Shown piece after piece: positions 31,717 through 42,786 of a stretch of DNA of 64,000 bases. The stretch lies in NCBI RefSeq assembly GCF_000149955.1, contig NC_030990.1:4763482-4827481 (forward strand), given 5' to 3'. Every line of letters begins with the position of its first letter. Positions within the stretch are counted from its first letter, which is position 1. Under the pieces are notes generated by a model. The model ran no database searches, was not told the DNA's origin, and saw only the letters and a list, made by a program, of their open reading frames with translations. This DNA comes from Fusarium oxysporum f. sp. lycopersici 4287. Lineage: Eukaryota; Ascomycota; Sordariomycetes; Hypocreales; Nectriaceae. The translations under genes and the position numbers were made by a program.

Positions 31717-32889
31717 TGCTGTTTCGGCGTGTTGGTGGTTCAAGTCTAGAATATTCACAGTTCAAGCAGTGGGACAGGACGAAGATACAGGCAATAGGGC
31801 CTTTCTGCAGTTTTACGAGAAGGGAGTCTGTATAGTCATGCTCTCGAAGCTTCAAATAACTCTCAGGGGCTTTGGCTTTCGACTACTGGCACGCAGTATG
31901 TTCCCGATTATGCCCCGATCGCTGAAACCAAGGGCTCTGAATCTCCGGCATACCGGCTTCTTTCCGATCAAAGCCCGTATACTCGCCATTACTCAAATAC
32001 TCTTAATGTAGGTGGTCGGAGACTTCAGGAAATCCTCACGCAGAACCTTATCTAATGTTACCTATATGACAAGCAACGACCATCAGCCGTGCCCATTAAA
32101 TCAACATTGGGTAACTTCCCGATCATTCCCCGGCGGAATCTCAAGACTCTCATGATACCCTATGTAGTCATGGGTACTTTCTGCATCACAAACAGGTGTC
32201 GTCTCCTGCCACCAGTGTCCTCAAACGCCGCCGATGTACATAAGGTCGACTTACGTTACACTGCGGCCGCATCTTGCACATTTCGGCCTGCACTCACACT
32301 GACAGGCTAGCTCCTGGATACAACCCTCGGAGGCCATTACCTTTGACGGTAGTAATCTGTCCCAGACATAGGAAATGCAGTGCCTGGATCCTCCGTGATT
32401 CGGAACGGTCAGTGACTAGCCGCACCCTTCCGCTGCCGTTCCGTTGAAAGGCCATTCCTACCCTGGTTAGCTCGGAAAGGCCCATGGGCTGAAAGAGAAT
32501 ACGGGGCAACCAATTAGAGAATCGCCGTTACTCCAGGGTGAGTTACTCCGTTTGCCACGATTTAACACACAGAGTCGCAGCTAGATTTGTGAAGGGGTGA
32601 TAGTCTAGGGGAATCCTCCTTACATCCAAGGACTCATCATTGGGGGAGTTTCCCCAGTACCGTCTCGATGGGATGTAAATATTTACTAAAAGGCAAATGA
32701 GCAGAAGACGAGAAGCGGATTTCAGGTCATAATGGAAACGTAAATTAATAGCTACAACAAAGACATGGCTCCTAGCAGTCAAAACCTGCAGCAGAACTTC
32801 GTACAGCCCAGAAAGCAAATCACACAAACCAGAGGGAAGCCACGCAGTCTCCCCTCCTGATTCCAAACCAACCAGGTCTTCCGATTCTG
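31717..32889. other. Intergenic spacer
   Basis: About 1.17 kb between two minus-strand genes. Open frames at 32089-32310, 32294-32509 and 32543-32893 show no motif. Nothing else is supportable. Confidence 0.4.
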
Positions 32890-34678
32890 TCACTTGACTT
32901 CCATTCCCTCCACGACGGTGGCTGCTACAACCGGCATCTTGAACTTCTTCCTACCAATAAGGGCAAAGTGGACAGCTCCAAGTATAATCCAACCAGACAT
33001 AACAGCCACTGAGTAGTTCATATTCTCGGACGTTACAGGCAAAGAACCCGGGAATAGACTGAAGATGATAGAAAATACCATCCAAATAATGGCAGCCAAG
33101 TTCAAGAAAATTCCTAGAACCTTTCCCAACTTGAAAGGGCCATAATCTGATGGTTGCAGCTTGCTTCGGCCCCAAATCAGCATGCATGCAACAGGCATTA
33201 AGTAGGAAAGGTACATTCCCGTAGCGGACATGGACAAGATGGCGTTGGACGCTGTGGGGTTGACCAAGTACAGCAAACCAAGCAGCAAATCGAGCACAAA
33301 AACCACAAGAACTGCATTGACTGGAATCTTGAGCTTAGGTTGGATATGCCCGATCCATGAGTGGAAGGGAGTAGCGTCATCGCGCGCAAAGGACCACAAA
33401 GTTCGAGAAGCAGAAGTCATGCCTGCAGCAGCGGCAGCAATTGCTGTCAAAGCCGATACCAGGACCATGAATGTAGTGCCGACGACTGAATGAGTCGCAT
33501 CGTAGTAGATCTGGATGAATGGAAGTCTGTAGGGTGTAGCCAGGATGCGGTCAAGCGATCCCGCTGAGAATAGCAACATTGTGACATAGCCAACGCCCAT
33601 AGCACCGTTGATGGCGATGCTTCCAATCATCGCGAGTGGTACATTGCGGCGAGGATGCGGTAGTTCTTCAGCCAGATGGCAAGCACCATCGTACCCTAAG
33701 AATGGATATATAGAGCTAATCATGCCGACAATCCAAGCAACGCCATCATTCCAATTCGTATTATTGAAGGTCGTAGTGAAGACGTATTCAGAAGTGTTTT
33801 TCTTGGACGTGACACCGAGTGTGATTAGGACGGCAAGGAATCCAAAGATATGGAGAGCGCCTGGTGTTGTTAGAGCCTGTCTAGCCAAGGGAAGAAAGGA
33901 GGGGAGGCGTGGTGAGCATACCGGAGATAAAGTTCGCCGTCGGGAGCACCCTCTCGCCGATAATGTTCAACATTGCACAGTAGATCAAAATGCCAATGTA
34001 GATGAGAGTGGCGTGCCATCGCTCTGGGTGATAGGATGGATTGCCGAGGGAGATGAGACCTTGGACCATGAAGCTCGAATAAAAACCAGCCGACGCAAGT
34101 AAGACAACCTGGCCGCCAACAGATATCCACCCTGTGAGCCACGAAGCTGTCTTTCTACCACGGTCGGGAGATAATGCTGTGACCCAATGATACTGGCCTA
34201 AATATGTCTTCAGTCTCTTCTCGGTTCCAAGGCGTGAACGGGTTGCGTGAAGCGCTTTATTAGAGTACTTACCACCAGACGTCGGATATATTGAGGCGAT
34301 TTCGGCAAGAGAGGCTCCAATCGCGAGGGTAAATAGAAAGGAGAGCATACTGTCACGGTTGTGAGTAGACTGACAGTCAATGCTACCCAAGACTTAATCT
34401 TACAAGTTATACCAGAGGCATGGCGCACCGCCGCTCGTCAAAGCCGCGGCGATGGAGGCTGAACAGGCCTCCCATGTCCCCATCAAGCAAAGACAGAGAC
34501 CAAGAAGAGATGGTAGCGAGAAACGTCGTTGGAGTTCGTCCTTGTAGCCGAGGTTGGCGAGCTCGACCGCATCAGTGTTCTTGGTTGTCACCCGTTCGGC
34601 GTCCGCCATGGAGTGAGATCTTTCCATAGGGAATTCCATCTTCTCCGATGGCCCCGAATCCTTTGTCTTGGAATTCAT
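32890..34678 (-). CDS. APC-superfamily amino-acid/GABA/choline permease (ACT family)
   Basis: Four exons: from 34678, with introns near 34347-34408, 34203-34269 and 33884-33921, ending at 32890. The start is MNSKTKDSGPSEKMEFPMER. The joined protein has a soluble N-tail ending LGYKDELQRRFSLPSLLGL, then 12 hydrophobic segments. These include GTWEACSASIAAALTSGGAP, the IYPTSGGQYHWVTALSP junction rebuilt across an intron, FLGYDGACHLAEELPHPRRN and SASRTLWSFARDDATPFHSW. These blocks mark the fungal amino acid/choline transporter family (Uga4, Hnm1 and Bio5 relatives). It should import a small nitrogenous or zwitterionic compound at the plasma membrane. Confidence 0.88.
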
Positions 34679-35422
34679 CTCTTAAAATAGATAGCAGTAG
34701 GCGAGAGATATTCAATTGTTATTTGAAGGCAGAAATATCAAAGCCTGATCATGTAAGAAAAGGCAGGAGTGTATGTAATGCCTCGTGTGTGTTTCTTATA
34801 TCAAACATGCTGTCTCTGAACAGCGAGATGTTGCAGTGGACAGGATCCGTAAGCGAATGGGAAGGGTTCCCCCCACCAGGCATAGCATATCGTTGGTAGA
34901 GGATAGCGTCAAGAGGATGAGTTAGCGCAGCAACGAATCAATCTTGCGACTAAAGACGTGGTGCAGGCGGAACGCGTCTCCGTGAGCATGTTCCGACTAA
35001 ATTCCCAATTCCTCTCTGGAGAGAGTATTCGTTGGTCCAATTCACAACAGTGTTCTTTGTTTATCGCTACAATGGCGTAGAAGCCTTTATTGTTCAGTAA
35101 CGTGGCTAACGCCTGCGTCAATCCCGAGTGATCAAGAGTAGGCAGGGGGCGCAATCAAACTCATTCAAGTATGTGGCGTAAACCATCCCGCGACTCCGTG
35201 AACACCCCGCATTTCCGATTCAGCGTCAGGATCATGTTAACGGACTCTACGCCTGCAAGCGGAATGCGAAGTCCGCGATCTACGCTTACCAAACCCTGTA
35301 GACTTATGGGTGATAACAGGCTGGGTTGAGCGGCACTGCATTGGTCAGGATTTCGGGAACATTATACATGAGGTGAGATACTAAGGACTTGTTGTACTAT
35401 CTAACCCCAATCTAGCAACTGA
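34679..35422. other. Intergenic spacer
   Basis: About 740 bp with the permease promoter on one side and the 3' region of the hydroxyacid dehydrogenase on the other. No gene, RNA or repeat recognised. Confidence 0.4.
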
Positions 35423-37016
35423 CTACAATCTGCTCTTTGGCAGAAGACGTCTGCTTGGAAGATCGTCATTTGGCCCGGGAACTAGATGATCCAGGTCTCT
35501 TGTGTTCACATAACCAGGGTGAGCGTCCCGCATCAAGTCTGTTATTCCACAAAGCCTCATAGCGGTCTCTATCTCATCCTTGATAACTGCAACACGAGTG
35601 AGCCTTGTTAGTCAAATGTGTCAGAGTGGGGGAACATACTGTTGATTGCATGCTCAACTCCTTCTTGACCATAGCCAAGAGAATACAAAAACGGGCGGCC
35701 AAAGCCGACTGCTGAAGCGCCAAGACACATAGCTTTGACAACGTCGGATCCCCGTCTAAACCCTCCATCAATGAGGACTTTCATAGCTTTAAACACTTCT
35801 GGGCAGATCCTGTTCACTTCCAAGAGCGTTAGAATAGCAGGGGCTGCACCATCGGCGGCCCGCCCACCATGATTACTGATGACGATGCCGTCGCAGCCTA
35901 CAGCTAGGGCCATTTGTGCATCAGATGCTCGCTGTATACCTTTAACGACGATTGGTATGTCGCCAAGAATGCTACGTAGCCACTTGATGTCGTCCCAACA
36001 AACGTTTGGGTCAATGAAAGACGAAGCAAGTCGCGCAAACCCTGCCCCTTTCTTGTCTCTCATCTGTCCAGACCCTAAACTTGACGATGCTCGCTCATCC
36101 TCTTCCCGTTTCGATATAACCGGAACATCCACTGTTACAAAGAGAGCCTTGATCTTACCGGTAGAAATAGCGTCCCGAATGGCGGCCTCGGACTTTGATC
36201 GGTCTTTGTTCACATACAGCTGGAAGAAAGCTTGTCTCTCCGTAGCTTCCAAGATCTCTAGATGAGGATATGACGACGGGGTAGCAAAACATTGGACAAT
36301 GCCAGTTCTTGCTGCAGCACGCGCCAATGTAATCTCACCTTCGGCGCCGCCAAGTTTTGACCCTCCTGTGGGCGAGATGTAGATGGGAATTGAAAGGTCA
36401 CATCCGAATAATCTCTGACGAGTATTTATCTGTCCAACTTTTCTCATTATCTCTGGCCGGAGCCAAATTCGATTGAGAAACGTATTATTTGCATCGCGTG
36501 TAATGTTGTCATTGGAGCCAGTGTGAATGACTGCCCAAGGCTTAGTGGCGAGGAACCTTTCCGCCACTCGTTCGAAGTCGTTCAGGTTGATGATTTCACT
36601 CAGATCAGGCTTGGACTTAGATTCGGATACGATATCAATAGTAGCGTCAAGATTGGAACTTGCAACCTTCTCCTGGCCTTTCCATGCCGCATCGATTGTC
36701 GTCGTGTCCAAAATGCCTATGTGGCAGCTTGTAGGTAAAGATTTCTTAATCAAGGACGGGGAGTGTATCTCATTGTACGACGTGGAGGCATCTTGGCCAG
36801 CATATTGATAGATGACTGTTGAGTTCAGAAAGTTAGTAATTCCATAATTATTGCTTGTTGTGACAAAGAGCTTGCGGTAGTAGGCTTACTTTCTTCCCCA
36901 CCAGGATGTTCAGGCACAAACTGGGTCATATCGAATACCTCGCCATTGACAACAATCCATACATCCTCTTGAATCCCATGTTGGCGTATTTCCGCCACGC
37001 TTACTTTTCTAGCCAT
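35423..37016 (-). CDS. Flavocytochrome b2-type FMN-dependent 2-hydroxyacid dehydrogenase
   Basis: Three exons: about 36890-37016, a long central exon to about 35640, and 35423 to about 35587. The N-terminus is a cytochrome b5 domain with both haem ligands in place (EHPGGEE, and H in NEIHSP after YQYAGQDAS). The FMN barrel follows: the YISPTGGSKLGG start, ATPSSYP, FQLYVNKDRS, FVTVDVPV, IVVKGIQRASDA, the catalytic VISNHGGR and the phosphate-binding DGGFRRGSDVVKAM. Members oxidise L-lactate, L-mandelate and similar acids and pass electrons to cytochrome c. No mitochondrial targeting sequence precedes the b5 domain. The gene is divergent from the oxidase at 37697. With the ThDP enzyme and aldehyde dehydrogenase nearby, a mandelate-type substrate is plausible but unproven. 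Confidence 0.88.
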
Positions 37017-37696
37017 GAGAGAAGAGTTGGCTTTAGATCGCGACTGGTACTGGTCGGATTGGCGTCTCAGAGGAGGCTTTCGGCTTTCCTAATTGTTGAT
37101 AAGAATGAATGAATTGAGAGTGAGTGTGCGAAATCACAGAATATAGTCTGTACGTAATAGCGATTATTCCATTGGCTCGCCCAAACCTACCTCCGCCATA
37201 CCAGACTGGGTGATTTTGGATGGTCTACTTCCCGTGGGACTCGGCTCTTTTGCCGTGCAACCCCGTAGCCAGAGGTTCGGATACTCAGTCCGTAGTGCTG
37301 GATAACTGTTGCAATGTGTAGCCTACACCTGTTCAATACGGATAACCTATCCTCCACAGTTATTCCTCTGATTCAGAATTCGTCGATGAATACTAGCGGA
37401 ATTCGTCCATGTGGTGTAGGGAGACTTGCTTTAGGAATGTTCCGATGGCTTCTAACTGGCCACGAAAACCCCCCAACGTAGCTTCCGAAGTGGAAAATTC
37501 TGTAACCCATGAAACGGATGAGATCACGCGGGGTTTTCATTTTACGGTTTACAGAGCAAAACGTGGAGAAGTAGTCGAGACAGTTTAATACAAATGTTGC
37601 AGTCGCTGACTCAATTGTCAGATATCCCTCTGCAGCATTATAGTCCTTGCCTCAGTCACAGTTCAATCAATCTTAGCATCACACAAATCCAACACC
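37017..37696. promoter_or_regulatory. Divergent promoter between hydroxyacid dehydrogenase and BBE-type oxidase
   Basis: 680 bp between two divergent start codons, without any coding signal. The layout suggests co-regulation of the two flavoenzymes. I see no clear repeated binding motif. Confidence 0.4.
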
Positions 37697-39290
37697 ATGT
37701 CAGACGATCGCTACTATACCACTACACCCAAGTACTCCAAGAAAGTCCTGGTTCAAGGGGACCCAGATTACGAGAAATGCCGACGAATGAATCCCACCGC
37801 CCACAAGATTGAGCGCTTTCCTGCCGAGATACACATTCCCGAGACACCTGCTGAAGTAGCCAGGGCCCTCGCACGCGCAACTGAGCTTGGTGTACCTGTT
37901 GGTGTTCGATCTTCTGGTCACATCTTCCATTTTCCTGCCCTTTTTCACGGTGGCATTCTTATCGACGCGGTCAACCTGAACCGCCGCATCGACTATGACC
38001 CTATTACAAAGGAGATCTGCTTCGGTCCCTCCTCTCGTGTTGAGGAATTGGCTGCAAAGCTGAAGGAAGTCAACCGCTTCTTCCCTCATGGCCACGCTCC
38101 TACTGTTGGATCGGCAGGCTTCATGCTAGCTGGTGGCCAAGGCTGGTTTGTTCGGGGCTGGGGCGCGACGAACCAAACATGGATCACCAAGATCGAGATG
38201 GTTGTTCCTGATGGCCGCACTCTCATCGCTAGCCGTACCGACAACCAGGATCTCTTCTGGGCAGCTCGTGGTAGCGGCATGGGCTTCTTCGCTGTAGTCA
38301 CACGCTTCTGGGGTCGCACAATTGAGAGATCTACCATGTGGGAGAAGACTCTCAAGTTTGTGATCAATGATGAGAACTACATGGCCCTGATGAGTTGGGC
38401 TATTGAGCGTGGCCGAGACACTCCCAAGTATGGTACTGATCTGAACTTGACCATCGACTACCGCGAGAAGTATGATCCGGCCTATACCACAGATGACGTT
38501 CCCCCCAACGCGACACTTGTTCTTACTCTGAACAGCCTTTGCTATACCGATACGCAAAGAGAAGCCCGCACTCTGCTCAGCGCATATGATAGGATTACAC
38601 CTGAAGTTGCTGACTTTCTCATCGAGTCAAAACCTGTCCAGGTTCGAACATTTGAGGAGGTCTTTGCCCGCAAGCGTACTTTCCTAGGTAACGCTGGCCA
38701 AGAGAGGTGGTCTATCAACAGCATTATGAACGATCCAGATGTCCCTCTTGCTCGAGTAATTATATCTCCAAAACTAAAGACAGTGCAGAACACTAATCAT
38801 CCTTGTCCAAACCTAGCTCCTTGAAGGCATCCGACCTGCCATGCTAAAGCTGCCGACCCGCGTCTCTTCTGTCTTCATCTGTCACTGCGACATCAAACCG
38901 GATGAGGATGACGCCTGTTTGAGTCTGCCTCAAGATCTGTATATCTCAACACTCACTGGCTGGACCGACCCCAAGCTAGAGCCCGCCATCATGCAACCCA
39001 TGCGTGACTATTACAGACAGGCTTTCCCTGTTGCTGTGGGCCAGTACATCACCGACATAGATATTAACTGTGAAGATGCCAATGTGAGCAGTACCAATAC
39101 CCCCAGTCCGATCATGTACTGACGTGTTGTTTTCTTCTTCTTATAGTCCAAAGTTATGAGCGATACTGCCTTGGCCAAGTTCCTTCGTATTCGTGAGAAA
39201 TACGACCCCAAGGAACTGTTCCCTACCTACAAGGCCTTTGTCAAGACGTCGGAGAAGATTAACAAGTTACAAAACAAGTCAAGACTGTAG
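37697..39290 (+). CDS. Berberine-bridge-enzyme-like FAD-linked oxidoreductase
   Basis: Exons 37697-38755, 38817-39083 and 39147-39290 give 489 residues. The PCMH/FAD_binding_4 domain includes GVRSSGHIFHF (the His that can be covalently linked to FAD), LIDAVNLNRRIDYD, FFPHGHAPTVGSAGFMLAGG and the DLFWAARGSGMGFFAVVTRF block. The C-terminal BBE motif is degenerate: KFLRIREKYDPKELFPTYKAF, where KYDP...F is the usual end. There is no signal peptide, so the enzyme is probably intracellular, unlike many fungal BBE proteins that are secreted. Such enzymes oxidise alcohols, sugars or alkaloid-like compounds with O2. It sits head-to-head with the hydroxyacid dehydrogenase. Confidence 0.87.
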
Positions 39291-39769
39291 GAGGGTGATT
39301 TAGTATAGCCTGTTGCAATAAAGGTGTGATCTTTCTTGATTTTCCGCATATTCCAGAAGCTGGACCAGCCTGGACCTACTTGACTACGTATTTTGGATAT
39401 CATTGTGAGTTCCTAAGCGCAACAATGCGACAGCATCCTATGTATCTAAACCAAGCATGCATCCTCCAGCGTTAATCACAACATTTTTATGCGCGCAACT
39501 TAGATGCAGGCACCATGTGATGCACCAGTTCTGTACTGCGTTCCTTCATTTACCTTTGCGCATCACTATCAGCGAACTACGAATGTTTCAATAACTATAC
39601 CCAGCCCGCAGTGATAAATATTTCGTGATTTCCCTGCAGTCGTCGTTGATTTGGAGCAGATCTTGCAAATAATCTCATGATCTCTGCCACATAAGCTATT
39701 ATCTGATCGCAGCACCAAGAATGCGAATACATTTATACGTTTCCAAGCTACCGTATCTACACCCTTGCC
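39291..39769. other. Intergenic spacer between convergent genes
   Basis: 479 bp between two stop codons. No gene or repeat seen; it should contain both 3' UTRs. Confidence 0.45.
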
Positions 39770-41471
39770 TTATAAATGCACAGTAAATCCCATATCCTTC
39801 CATCCTGCCTGAACCTTGTTCTTTATGTCATCCGGGTACGACTTATTGAAACTACATTCCCTGAAATTCTTCTTTCCCTGATACTCAATCGGCATCAAAC
39901 AGTCTGAAACAATCTTACCACCCTGAGTTGGATCACCGTGTGGCCCGTGAGACATGTACGGCGTAATTGGATGACCTCTAACCTCCTCGAATAGGGTCTC
40001 GTCCTTGCCAGGGCGACATCGAGTGACTAGAGCCCACATGACATCATTCCAGTTGAACACGTCGATGTCGTCGCCAATCAAGATGATACGATTGACAAGC
40101 ATACAGCTCTTGTCCTTGAAGGCAATTTCACCTATTCTCCTACATAACTCGGCCGAACTAGTTTTCATGTCTCCCAGTTTCTCTGTGTCAACTTGCAGCG
40201 CACACCATGTGGCATATGTCTCGAGGGGACAGTTGGCTTCTTTGATCGGAAGTCCTTCGCGCTGTAACAGCTCGAGAAGCTCGGCAGATGCAAGTGCTGC
40301 TGTTGTGTGCTGTAGTTGTCCCATATTAGTATAGTTATCTAAAATATTGGCTGAGGGGCAGGGGTCTCACCGATTCATCAGTGATACGGCCCGGGACAGA
40401 CACAGGCATGATAGCATCGTTGCGATATGTGATGGCGTCAACAGTAAACAGAGGCTGCATGCGTTGATCACCCTCAAATATCACCCCGAGATAATCCTCA
40501 AAGGGACCCTCGTGAGCCTTATCAGTCAGTGAAAGTGTACCCTCGAAAACAATCTCCGAGTTGGCAGGAACAAGGAGATTGTTGAGCTCGCATTTGACAA
40601 GATCAAGCGGCTTGCCGACTAATGCGCCAACATATTCAGCTTCAGAAACACCCTCTGGTACTGGCATGGCGGCTGCCAAGGATGCAGCTGGTGGAACACC
40701 AAAAGCCAAAGCCCAGGGGACTTCCTTTTTGCCCGCAGCCAACCACGCATCACGTACCATGGAATTGTGCTGGCCACTACCGACAAGACAGACTATACGA
40801 TTCTTATCATAGACCATGCCGCGGAAGATAGACCAGTTGGTCCAAGAGCCATCGGGCATTTGGAGTACATGTACACCGTACGTCTGGATGTACTTGCCCC
40901 CATCGCCAGTGTGAAGAAAAGGCACCGGAAGAGTAGTAAGATCAACCTTGTCCCCGATAATCTTGTTGTCCTTGCATGGGCCCGATGGGAGCACATTAGG
41001 AGGCAGGACTTTAGCCCTCTTACCGGATTGCCATCTGTGACATATCTCCTTCCAACTCGCAGTAGGCTCCAAGCCAAGACTCCTGGCTATCCTTCCATAT
41101 CTGTCCTTCTCGCTCGGTCGAAGACTAGCTGCGTTTCCGGCGACGCGCCATAGACCGTCACGCGCACCCTTTATGTTGTTGAAGAGGGGGGCTTTGTCGT
41201 TGACTTCGCTCACACGCCGGATAATTGCGCCGAGTTCCAAGTGAGGATCGACCCCGGTGTTGATTTCGACTAAATCGTTGTCATGGCGTAGCATGTCTAG
41301 AAATTTGCGGTAGTCGAGTTGCGCCTCTTGGGGGTCCGGCCCATCGGCAGTTTGAGAGGTGCTGTATTTTCTGCCCCGTGGCAAGGCGCCAGAGACACCT
41401 CCATGCTTCATAAGATTGCTGGTTAGGCCTCTTGGGAATTTCAGGTGCAGCTTACTCGGTGCTTGAAGCAT
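39770..41471 (-). CDS. UbiD-family prenyl-FMN-dependent decarboxylase (ferulic/cinnamic acid decarboxylase, Fdc1-like)
   Basis: Two exons (40371-41471, 39770-40309) encode 546 residues. An N-terminal basic, Ser-rich stretch of about 45 residues looks like a mitochondrial targeting sequence. The UbiD fold follows with LDYRKFLDMLRHDNDLVEI, WTNWSIFRG, QHNSMVRDAW, VPWALAFGVPP and the active-site EGPFEDYLG. In characterised Fdc1 the glutamates of the matching EGPFGD region and a nearby Arg do the chemistry. Fdc1 decarboxylates cinnamic, ferulic and sorbic acids to vinyl products, but only with prenylated FMN made by a UbiX/Pad1 partner. That partner is the divergent gene at 41950, 478 bp away. Confidence 0.92.
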
Positions 41472-41949
41472 TGCGCTAAAAAGGACGACTTGATGTTGGG
41501 ATACTCAATTGCTCCGAAGACTGACTGCCAGCCGCTTCCAGTCACACTTCAATTGGCAACATTAATATTCGTGTGAATAATACTGCCCATCATCTCCAGT
41601 AACCGCCCTAAGTCGTCCAGTTACAGCAGATGTTTAGCACTGAAGTCTAGCCGGACGCTAATTTAGGAACGAGTTCGGGGGCACTGCGGAATCCTCCGAA
41701 GAGGCACAAACGCTAGCGAGCTAGTGTTACTGGAATTGAGAACACCAGCGGCCGATCAAATACATCAGGATAACTCCATGGGGTCTTCACCGAATATCGG
41801 CCCTCACGCCTTTAGTACAGTTTCTCGATTGTCATGCCATACATACTTGTCAACAACTCCTGGCTGTCTCTGAAACATGTCAATTTTATGACACTACCCT
41901 TTGGAGTAACCGTTTCTGCTCCTAGTATCAATCCAATTCTGATCTGACT
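41472..41949. promoter_or_regulatory. Shared divergent promoter of Fdc1-like and Pad1-like genes, with a CGG-N6-CCG site
   Basis: 478 bp between the two start codons. At 41687-41698 there is a perfect inverted triplet CGGAATCCTCCG (CGG-N6-CCG), the spacing bound by Ppr1/UaY-type Zn2Cys6 proteins. A Zn2Cys6 regulator gene lies immediately beyond the Pad1-like gene, so control through this site is a reasonable guess. Confidence 0.45.
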
Positions 41950-42765
41950 ATGAGGAAGCCTACTCAGCTCCGACGCATTCATTCGCCTTCAAAGCTATTG
42001 TCTGCTCGTGGGCTACAATGTCCACAACGCCAGAACCCTCTTTTCCCTCCCCTAAAGCATACATCCAGACGCTGTTTCACTGTTCCAAGCAAATCTTTGA
42101 ACCCGCCACCAACGTTCACCTCATCCTCTATTCACCAAACGCCATCTCGCCCTCGTCGCATTGTTGTAGGGATCACCGGGGCCACAGGAGCACCATACGC
42201 CATCGCTTTGCTGAGGCTTCTACGTGAACTTGGGATAGAGACGCACGTTGTCATTAGTAAATGGGCGCTAGCGACTCTCAAGTACGAGACGACAATGACT
42301 GAAGAACAGATCCGTTCGCTAGCACATGCGAATTACACCGCAAGAGACGTCTCAGCCCCCATCGCATCAGGATCATTCCAGCACGACGGTATGGTCATTG
42401 TACCCTGCAGTATGAAGACACTAGCAGCTGTAAGAAGCGGCTACTGTGATGATCTGATCTCGCGGGCGGCAGATGTGACCTTGAAGGAGAACAGGCGGTT
42501 ACTCATGGCCGTGCGAGAGACCCCGTTGAGTGATGTCCACTTGGACAACATGCTGTTCCTACGGCGAGCTGGGGCTATCATATTTCCGCCTGTTCCTGCA
42601 TTCTACACCAACCCTGACAGTCTGGAGGATGTAGTTAACCAGAGCGTGGGGCGCATGCTGGACTTGATGGGGGTTCACACGGATGGATTTGAGAGATGGG
42701 ACGGATTCAAGCAGAACAAGTCAGTAGTAAGATCAACACAGGCTATCAAAGTATCTCATGCCTAA
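41950..42765 (+). CDS. UbiX/Pad1 flavin prenyltransferase
   Basis: A single exon of 271 residues. The first 70 residues are basic and Ser/Thr-rich, consistent with mitochondrial targeting as in yeast Pad1. The flavodoxin-like UbiX domain starts at RRIVVGITGATGAPYAIALL. It continues with HVVISKWALATLKYE, the IASGSFQHDGMVIVPCSMKTLAAV active-site region, DLISRAADVTLKENRRLLMAVRETPLS and MLFLRRAGAIIFPPVPAFY. UbiX enzymes join dimethylallyl phosphate to FMN to make the cofactor for UbiD decarboxylases. Its partner is the divergent gene at 41471. The stop lies 21 bp from the stop of the convergent regulator gene. Confidence 0.95.
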   Translation: MRKPTQLRRIHSPSKLLSARGLQCPQRQNPLFPPLKHTSRRCFTVPSKSLNPPPTFTSSSIHQTPSRPRRIVVGITGATGAPYAIALLRLLRELGIETHVVISKWALATLKYETTMTEEQIRSLAHANYTARDVSAPIASGSFQHDGMVIVPCSMKTLAAVRSGYCDDLISRAADVTLKENRRLLMAVRETPLSDVHLDNMLFLRRAGAIIFPPVPAFYTNPDSLEDVVNQSVGRMLDLMGVHTDGFERWDGFKQNKSVVRSTQAIKVSHA

Positions 42766-42786
42766 TTCCGTTCATAATACACTTTT